Below are positions 58,238-64,000 of a stretch of 64,000 bases of DNA, piece by piece. Below the pieces are notes generated by a model. The model made no database searches. It was given only the letters and a program-made list of their open reading frames with translations, and was not told the origin of the DNA. The position numbers were made by a program, and so were the translations under genes. Position 1 is the first letter of the stretch. Each line of letters begins with the position of its first letter. This DNA is from JBQTHD01 sp052390275 (lineage in GTDB: Bacteria > Actinomycetota > Acidimicrobiia > Acidimicrobiales > AC-14): contig JBQTHD010000002.1 of the NCBI GenBank assembly GCA_052390275.1, forward strand, positions 62,001 through 126,000, written 5' to 3'.

Positions 58238-59244
58238 GCCGGCACCTCCTCCAGGGCGACCTTGCGCCCGATTCGCTGGAACAGACCGTCGAGTCCCACT
58301 CCCACGAGACCGATGAGGATGATGGCGGCGGTGACGGCGGGCAGGTCGGAACTGTTGTAGGACTCCCAGACGAACGAGCCCACTCCGGTGGCCCCCGAAG
58401 CCAGCATCTCCGCGGCCACGATCACCATCCAGGCAATCCCCATTGACAGACGGAGCCCGGTGACGATGGAGGGGAGCGTGTGGGGAACCATCACGTGTCG
58501 GATGTAGGCCATGCGGTTGAACTGGAAAACCCGGGCGACGTTTCGATGGTCGCGGGGCACCGAGGCCGCCCCGGCTGCGGTGTTGAGCACGGTGGGCCAC
58601 AGGGCGGTGATGAAGATCACGAACACGGCCGCCTGCGGAGAGTTCTTGAACACCACCAGGCCTATGGGGAACCAGGCCAGGGGCGAGACCGGCCGCAGTA
58701 TCTGCACCACCGGGTTGGCCGCCTTGGCAACCCGGCGGCACCCGCCGATCAGGAACCCCAGAGGGACCCCCACCGCGGTGGCCAGGGCGAAGCCCAGGAA
58801 TACCCGCTGAAGGGAAAGGATCAGCAAAAGGCCTATGCCCTTGTCGTTGGGGCCGGCGTCGTAGAAGGGCCGAGTCAGGAGATCGACCAGCGACGCCAGG
58901 GCCTCGCCCGGGTTCGGAAGGTCCGGAGCAAACGGGGTCAGCGCCGACCAGACGGCCACGACCACCACCAGCCCCACGGTCGCCCACCCGGCGACCGACG
59001 CCCGCCCAGTGATCCACACCCATCGAGCGGCCAGGACTCGAGGCCCTCTGGCGGCGACATTGGAGGGCTTACTCGCCGGATGATCGCCTGAGGCCGGGCT
59101 CGGAGCCTCGAGGTCCGTCGGCTCCGGCAGAGATGGCGACGGGGCAGGGCCAGGAGAAGGCGTAGGAGAAGGTGGAGGGACCGGGGAGCGAGAAGATTCT
59201 TCGGGCAAGCGTAGGAGGGTCACGGCTGCTTCCTTCCTGGTCAT
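58234..59244 (-). CDS. Nitrate/sulfonate-type ABC transporter permease
   Basis: 336 aa. After a 65-residue Pro/Ser-rich cytoplasmic N-terminus come six helices with the EAA-type loop (FQFNRMAYIRHVMVPHTLPS). VQILRPVSPLAWFPIGLVVF and SMGIAWMVIVAAEMLASG match NrtB/SsuC permeases. ATG 59244 overlaps the binding-protein stop (ATGA). Confidence 0.9.
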   Translation of the reverse strand: MTRKEAAVTLLRLPEESSRSPVPPPSPTPSPGPAPSPSLPEPTDLEAPSPASGDHPASKPSNVAARGPRVLAARWVWITGRASVAGWATVGLVVVVAVWSALTPFAPDLPNPGEALASLVDLLTRPFYDAGPNDKGIGLLLILSLQRVFLGFALATAVGVPLGFLIGGCRRVAKAANPVVQILRPVSPLAWFPIGLVVFKNSPQAAVFVIFITALWPTVLNTAAGAASVPRDHRNVARVFQFNRMAYIRHVMVPHTLPSIVTGLRLSMGIAWMVIVAAEMLASGATGVGSFVWESYNSSDLPAVTAAIILIGLVGVGLDGLFQRIGRKVALEEVPA

Positions 59245-60482
59245 GGGCGGGCGGCTTCGTCCTGGGGTTTGGCCGGGTCGAACACGACCGAATCGAGCTT
59301 CACGTCGAAGGGAGCCATGTCGTCGTCCGGCACGGTCACCCCCTCGGCTGCCGCCACCTCCTCGTAGAGGTCCCTGAGGATCAGAGAGTCCGCCAACTGT
59401 GCGTAGGGGGGGTCATCGGCCAGCAGGCCGAGGCGGCGATACTGGGCCATGAACCACAAAGCATGGGCCCGACGGGGGGCGTTGACGGCCCCGGCCCGGG
59501 AGAAGCGCATGTAGTCGTCCTCGTAGGTCCGCTCGCCCAGGCCGGCGCCCAGGCTGTACCGCCCGACCAGGCGCCCTTCGATGTCGGCCGCCGGCGCGTT
59601 GACGAAGGCCTGGCCGCCGATGACCTTGGCCGCCTCGGCGACGTTCGCCTTGTCGTCCAGCCAGGCGCTGGCCTTGAGGATGGCGCCCATCACGTCGGAA
59701 AGGACGTCGGTGCGTTCGGAGGCGAACCTCTGGTTGACCACCAGCGCCTTCTCCGGATGGTGCTTCCAGATGTCCTGGGTGTTGAGGTGGGTGAACCCGA
59801 TGTCGGTGTCGGCGGCCACCGCCCCCCAGGGCTCACCCACACAGAAGCCATCCATGGCGTTGACCTTCATGTTGGCCACCATCTGGGCGGGGGGGATGGT
59901 GATGATCTTCAGGGCCTTCTCGTCCACGCCGGCCGCTTTGAGCCAATAGCGCAACCACAGATCGTGGGTACCGCCGGGAAAGGTCATTGCCAAAGTGGGC
60001 GCCTTGGACGTGAGGGCCGCCTTGGCCTTGGGCAGATCGCCGTATCCCACGCCGGCGAACTCCTTGGCCAGGGTGATGGCCTGGCCGTTGTTGTTGAGCA
60101 TCATGGCCACCCGAAGGTCGCTCGACCCCGAACCACCGATGCCGGTGGCCACCGAGAAGGGCATGCCGAACAGGCAGTGGGCCCCGTCGATCTCGCCGTT
60201 GAGCAGGTTGTCCCGGGTGGCGGCCCAGTTGGCCTGCTTCTCGACCGAGACCTGGAGGTCGCGCTCGGCGAAGTAGCCAAGTTCGGAAGCCATCACCACC
60301 GATGCGCAGTCGGTCAGTGCGATGAATCCCAGCCGCACCGACCGGGATCCGCCGCCGCCCCCTCCACCGGAACCGGATCCGGAGTCCTGGGTTCCGCCGG
60401 CCCCGCAGGCGGACAGGATCCCTCCCAGCATGGGGGCAGCGAGGGCGCCCCCGGCCACCTTCAAAAATGAGCGTCTATCCAC
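59241..60482 (-). CDS. Nitrate-type ABC transporter binding lipoprotein (NrtA-like)
   Basis: 413 aa. The N-terminus DRRSFLKVAGGALAAP with a later lipobox (GGILSAC) suggests a Tat-exported lipoprotein. NrtA-type segments: LGFIALTDCASVVMASELGYF, WAATRDNLLNGEIDGAHCLFG, and DGFCVGEPWGAVA. Binding of nitrate is inferred from similarity and the neighbouring HemD-OmpR regulator; nitrite or bicarbonate are possible. GTG 60482. Confidence 0.9.
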   Translation of the reverse strand: MDRRSFLKVAGGALAAPMLGGILSACGAGGTQDSGSGSGGGGGGGSRSVRLGFIALTDCASVVMASELGYFAERDLQVSVEKQANWAATRDNLLNGEIDGAHCLFGMPFSVATGIGGSGSSDLRVAMMLNNNGQAITLAKEFAGVGYGDLPKAKAALTSKAPTLAMTFPGGTHDLWLRYWLKAAGVDEKALKIITIPPAQMVANMKVNAMDGFCVGEPWGAVAADTDIGFTHLNTQDIWKHHPEKALVVNQRFASERTDVLSDVMGAILKASAWLDDKANVAEAAKVIGGQAFVNAPAADIEGRLVGRYSLGAGLGERTYEDDYMRFSRAGAVNAPRRAHALWFMAQYRRLGLLADDPPYAQLADSLILRDLYEEVAAAEGVTVPDDDMAPFDVKLDSVVFDPAKPQDEAARP

Positions 60483-60550
60483 GAACTGAACCTAAGAAGG
60501 TCGGCTACGTCCTCCGGTTTCGCCGGTGTGAAGCCGCCATGAACGCGATC

Positions 60551-62152
60551 TCACAGGGTCGACCCCGCCGCCGTGACGAAGTGGTCCATGGCGCTACGAC
60601 CCGCCTCCCGGCCCTGGCGGATGCAGGCCGCGATGCCCAACCCCCGGTAGGAGCAGCCGGCCAACCAGACACCGGGGAGTGCTCGGCCGAGATCGGCCTG
60701 CGCCCGGTCGACCAGTTGGGAATGCCCGGATCGGTACTGGGGAAAGGCCTGATTCCACCGGGTCACCTCGGTCGTCACCGGCGTCCCGCTGATTCCGAGA
60801 GCCCGGGCCAACTCCCGGTGAACGCGACCGGTGAGTTCATCCGGCGTCATCTCCAGATGACGAACGTCACCTGCCCGGCCGCACGATGCCCGCAGGAGAA
60901 TATGCCCGGAACGCCGTAACTCGGGCCACTTGCTGGTCATCCAGGTGCACGCGGTGACCAGCCGGCCATCCACCCGGGGCACCAGGAACCCGGCACCGTT
61001 GAGGTAGCCGGAAAGTTGGTCGGGCCGGTAGGCCAGCGTCACCACCGATACCGATGCATGGTCGATGCTCGCCAGCGCCTGGCTGACCCGAGGGGCGGAC
61101 GCGGCCAGCACCGGGTGGCCCTGATGGGCGGGGATGGCCAGGACGACCGCCTCGGCCTCCAGCACGCCCCCGTCCGTCAGGCGAACAGCCAGCGGAGCAC
61201 GCTCGCCAAGCTCCACGGCCACCACTTCGGCACCCGTGGCGATCGAGACTCCCGCCTGGGCAAGTTGTTCGGCCAGGGTCAGGGGCAGGGACTCGAGCCC
61301 TCCGGCCAGCCCCATGAACACCGGAAGGGTTCCTGATCTGGCCGCAGGATCCGGGGCCGCCGGCGGGCCTTGCCGCAGGGCCAGCAGCAGGCTGCGGCCC
61401 CGGGCGGCGGCCTGGGCCAGGGGGGGAGCGGTGGCAGCCAAGCTGAGTTCTGTGGCCAGCCCGGCGTTGATGCCGCCCACCAAGGGTTCAACCAGGCGGT
61501 CCAGGATCTCTGGACCCATCCTCGAGCCCACCACCTGGGCGATGGTGGGATCCGCCGGGTAGTGGCTGGGGCCGAGGACCAGATCACCCAGGCCCCGCAC
61601 CATCCCCCATCTCGAGACCAGACGGCTGCGGGCCAGGGATCGAAGTCCCAGGGGCAGGCCCATTACATGAGGCTCTGGGAGGCGGGTCAACAGGCCCCGA
61701 CTCCAGATCCAGGCCCGCCCGTTGGCCGGGGCCACGAGGTTCGCGCCGAGACCCAGTTCCTCACACAGCGCCACCGCGTCGGGCTGGCGGGCCAGGAAGG
61801 TGTCCGGGCCGCACTCGACCCTCACCCTTCTGCGGGGCGATGGGGTGTGGCCCGAAATGAGATGGTCCGCGGTGGTGCTGCCAGAGGTCGCATTGGCGGG
61901 GGTGAGAGTCGCGGGGGTGAGAGTGGCGGCGGTGAGATCGGCGGGGGTGAGATCGGCAGAGGTCGAACCGCCCAGATCGAGGTGGCCCGTGAGGATTTTT
62001 CCTCCGGTGCGCACGTCTGCCTCCAGAACTGTCACCTCCGCCCGATGCCTCAGTTCCCAGGCCGCAGCCAGGCCGGTGATCCCTCCACCCACGATGACCA
62101 CCCGAGGCCGAAGACCGGGGTGAGTCGGCCCGGGGATCTCAGCCGGGGCCAT
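60551..62152 (-). CDS. hemG: Protoporphyrinogen/coproporphyrinogen oxidase (HemY type)
   Basis: 533 aa. FAD motif VVIVGGGITGLAAAWELRHR, GGKILTGHL, then ECGPDTFLARQPDAV, PLVGGINAGLATELSL, and the C-terminal GVWLAGCSYRGLGIAACIRQG. In actinobacteria this enzyme oxidises coproporphyrinogen III in the late heme pathway. A 90-bp array inserts TPADL/TPATL pentapeptides after residue 45. ATG 62152 overlaps the hemH end by 14 bp; ATG 62185 or 62206 are also in frame. Confidence 0.9.
   Translation of the reverse strand: MAPAEIPGPTHPGLRPRVVIVGGGITGLAAAWELRHRAEVTVLEADVRTGGKILTGHLDLGGSTSADLTPADLTAATLTPATLTPANATSGSTTADHLISGHTPSPRRRVRVECGPDTFLARQPDAVALCEELGLGANLVAPANGRAWIWSRGLLTRLPEPHVMGLPLGLRSLARSRLVSRWGMVRGLGDLVLGPSHYPADPTIAQVVGSRMGPEILDRLVEPLVGGINAGLATELSLAATAPPLAQAAARGRSLLLALRQGPPAAPDPAARSGTLPVFMGLAGGLESLPLTLAEQLAQAGVSIATGAEVVAVELGERAPLAVRLTDGGVLEAEAVVLAIPAHQGHPVLAASAPRVSQALASIDHASVSVVTLAYRPDQLSGYLNGAGFLVPRVDGRLVTACTWMTSKWPELRRSGHILLRASCGRAGDVRHLEMTPDELTGRVHRELARALGISGTPVTTEVTRWNQAFPQYRSGHSQLVDRAQADLGRALPGVWLAGCSYRGLGIAACIRQGREAGRSAMDHFVTAAGSTL
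61881..61970. repeat. 15-bp tandem repeat (6 units) in hemG
   Basis: Six 15-bp units of GCGGGGGTGAGATCG and variants, read on the minus strand as TPADL and TPATL. Located between the FAD-binding motif and the substrate domain. Confidence 0.88.
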
Positions 62153-63149
62153 CGGGCCGATCGGAATCCGCCCCGCCACCGGCATCAGGACCCCCGGCCC
62201 GGGCATCAACGTGAACTGACGACCATCTGGCCTCGGCGATTCGGGCCAGGGCCTGGGCCACCGACGGATGATCGTTGATGGACTGGGTCCGGGTGAAGGC
62301 CAGGCCCAGATGCTGCGCAGCAGCGCTGGCCTCGATGTCCAGGTCGTAGAGCACCTCCAGGTGGTCGGAGGTGAAACCGGCCGGGCACACCACCACACTG
62401 GCGATGCCCTCGCCGGCCAGTTCTGGCAGAACGGCCAGGATGTCGGGGCCGAGCCAGGTCTGCGTCGTTCGCCCGGCACTCTGCCAGGCGAGGGACCAGT
62501 CCCCGGGGCAAAGGCCGGCCCGTCGAGCCACCGCTTCGGCCGTCGTGCGCAACTGGTCGGGATAGGGGTCGCCCATATCGGTGATCCGGCTGGGGAGACT
62601 GTGGGCGGTGAAAACCACCCGGGTGGGCGTGGCGTCGGCCACCGCGGCCCGGGCACGGGTCACGAAACTCCCCAGCAGGTTCAGGTACGCGCTCTGGGTG
62701 TGCCAGGAATCAACCATGGCCAACTCGATTCCGCTCGCCTCGGCCGCTGCCCGGGCCCGTTTGGTGTACTCACCCACCGACAAGGCGGAGTAGTGGGGGG
62801 CCAGAACCAGGCCGACGGCCCGCCTCACTCCGGCGTGGGCCAAGGCGGACACGGCATCCTCGATGAACGGGCCCACGTGCTTGTTTCCGATTCTGATCAC
62901 CCAGTCGTGGGACAGGAAGGCCGCGATGGCCCGGACCTGGGCGGCGGTTCGCTGAGCCAGGGGGGACAGGCCCCCGATGGCCCGGTACCGGCGGTTGAGG
63001 TCGGCCAACTGATCGGGCGTGGGGGGCAGGCCTCGCCGAATGTGGGTGTAGTACGCCTCCACCTGTCCGGCCTCCGCCGGGCTGCCGTAGGCCATGACCA
63101 AAAGCCCCGGAGGCCCGGCTTCAGCCACCTCGCCGCGCCCAGCAACCAT
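62139..63149 (-). CDS. hemH: Ferrochelatase (coproporphyrin type)
   Basis: 336 aa. Opens with LLVMAYGSPAEAGQVEAYY and RRYRAIGGLSPLAQRTA; later VLAPHYSALSVGEYTKRA, the conserved VVFTAHSLPSRIT with the metal-site His, and VCPAGFTSDHLEVLYDLDIE with the acidic residue. It inserts iron into the porphyrin. ATG 63149 is taken, 7 bp after the hemE stop; ATG 63167 would overlap hemE. Confidence 0.92.
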   Translation of the reverse strand: MVAGRGEVAEAGPPGLLVMAYGSPAEAGQVEAYYTHIRRGLPPTPDQLADLNRRYRAIGGLSPLAQRTAAQVRAIAAFLSHDWVIRIGNKHVGPFIEDAVSALAHAGVRRAVGLVLAPHYSALSVGEYTKRARAAAEASGIELAMVDSWHTQSAYLNLLGSFVTRARAAVADATPTRVVFTAHSLPSRITDMGDPYPDQLRTTAEAVARRAGLCPGDWSLAWQSAGRTTQTWLGPDILAVLPELAGEGIASVVVCPAGFTSDHLEVLYDLDIEASAAAQHLGLAFTRTQSINDHPSVAQALARIAEARWSSVHVDARAGGPDAGGGADSDRPDGPG

Positions 63150-63156
63150 CGCCCGG

Positions 63157-64000
63157 TCAGTGGGCATGAACCCGTTCGACCACCGCGGCCAGGATTCCCG
63201 GATCCGTCTGGGGAAGCACACCCCAGCCCAGGTTGAACACGTGCCCCGGCTTGCCCTGGTTGACGAGAAGAATCTCATCAACCTGGGTTGCCGTTACCGA
63301 CCAGGGGGCGAGGCACGCCGCCGGGTCCAGGTTTCCCTGCACGGCCTTGCCCGGGCCCACCCGTCGACGGGCCTCGTCCAGGGGCACCCGCCAGTCCACG
63401 CCCACCACGTCGGCGCCGGCCTCGGCAAACAGGGAAAGAAGTTCCCCGGTCCCAACCCCGAAATGGATCCGAGGCACTCCCAGGTCCTCCAAGCCTGCGA
63501 AGATTCGCTGGCTGGCGGGCAGGACGAACCGCCGGTAGTCAGCCGGGCTGAGCGCCCCGGCCCAGGAGTCGAAAAGCTGGACGGCCGACGCCCCGGCTTT
63601 CACCTGTGCCCGCAGGGAGGCCAGCACCAAGCCGCCCAGCCGGGCAAGGAGGTCGTCCCAGAGTTCGGGTTCGGCGTGCATCATGGCCTTGGTTCGGGCA
63701 TGGTCCCGGGAGGGTCCGCCCTCGACCAGGTAGCTGGCCAGCGTGAAGGGGGCACCGGCGAAGCCAATGACCGGCACCTTGGCCTCGGCCGCCACCAGGG
63801 CCACGGTGGCCAGCACCGAGGCCATGTCCGCCTCCGGTTCGAGGGGACGAAGCCGGGCCAGATCTTCCCGGCTCCGGAAGGGCTCTGCCACCACCGGGCC
63901 CGGGGCCAGGTCGATTTCAACCCCGACAGCGGTCAAGGGGACGACGATGTCGGAGAAAAGAATGGCGGCGTCGACCCCCAGGCGGTTCACAGGCTGGAGG
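63157..64000 (-). CDS. hemE: Uroporphyrinogen decarboxylase (5' end beyond window)
   Basis: The visible 281 residues include LQPVNRLGVDAAILFSDIVV, GFAGAPFTLASYLVEGG, LFDSWAGALSPADY, and HFGVGTGELL, and end GKPGHVFNLGWGVLPQTDP. It decarboxylates uroporphyrinogen III to coproporphyrinogen III. The frame runs to the window edge, so the N-terminus with its arginine-rich active-site stretch is missing here. Gene order hemE-hemH-hemG on one strand makes a late-heme operon. Confidence 0.95.
   Translation of the reverse strand, partial: LQPVNRLGVDAAILFSDIVVPLTAVGVEIDLAPGPVVAEPFRSREDLARLRPLEPEADMASVLATVALVAAEAKVPVIGFAGAPFTLASYLVEGGPSRDHARTKAMMHAEPELWDDLLARLGGLVLASLRAQVKAGASAVQLFDSWAGALSPADYRRFVLPASQRIFAGLEDLGVPRIHFGVGTGELLSLFAEAGADVVGVDWRVPLDEARRRVGPGKAVQGNLDPAACLAPWSVTATQVDEILLVNQGKPGHVFNLGWGVLPQTDPGILAAVVERVHAH

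Noticed and set aside
61881..61970. Pentapeptide-repeat protein domain
   Set aside because: Only a few TPADL copies; a real right-handed beta-helix needs many more, and the rest of the protein is a protoporphyrinogen oxidase.

Overview
The window is a high-GC (roughly 65-70%) actinobacterial chromosome segment. Two WhiB regulators, a DUF3107 / paired ArsA-like / PdtaS run, the SCO1664-DUF3090-MSMEG_4193 trio, a homodimeric AceE-type pyruvate dehydrogenase, UvrD2 with an HRDC domain, and a HemD-OmpR fusion regulator all fit this. Many GTG/TTG starts, a long SpoVS protein and the overall gene set suggest the Acidimicrobiia or a nearby deep actinobacterial lineage; that placement is inference.

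Layout. 0-11 kb: housekeeping genes (SpoVS, cysteine desulfurase diverging from Mrp, a molybdopterin oxidoreductase with a cytochrome b partner, Lgt, DUF3107, two ArsA-like ATPases, PdtaS kinase). 11-20 kb: an accessory island between pdtaS and whiB. It opens with the 3' half of a tRNA-Arg(CCT) and a frameshifted tyrosine integrase. It carries XRE-ImmA/DUF4411, DUF433/DUF5615 and nucleotidyltransferase toxin-antitoxin-like modules plus decayed genes. 20-32 kb: WhiB, the SCO1664/DUF3090/MSMEG_4193 operon, AceE, a TacA-TacT module, TypA, a SpoIIE-type phosphatase, and a second nucleotidyltransferase with a very small partner gene.

32-40 kb is the most striking part. A minus-strand operon grdE-grdB-grdC-trx-grdA encodes a glycine/sarcosine/betaine-reductase-like system. 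Both grdB and grdA contain an in-frame UGA exactly where the family has selenocysteine, and hairpins follow the UGA codons. The system is atypical: the B-component proprotein seems to lack the usual Asn-Cys processing site, the GrdB redox motif lacks one cysteine, and no grdD is present. It is flanked by a flavodiiron-type metallo-beta-lactamase-fold gene and by a divergent, apparently active-site-dead copper-amine-oxidase-like gene.

40-64 kb: a second WhiB, a GT39-like membrane protein, a ferric-type ABC importer split around a glycosyltransferase and an FAD oxidoreductase, UvrD2, rpmG/rpmB, a cupredoxin/CopD operon in which two adjacent proteins share an unassigned Cys-bracketed C-terminal domain, a HemD-OmpR regulator beside a nitrate-type ABC importer, and the heme genes hemG-hemH-hemE, the last cut by the window edge.

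A window-wide oddity is the repeated presence of short tandem arrays whose unit is exactly 15 bp, at ten independent loci, mostly in frame in linkers of unrelated proteins and once in noncoding DNA.
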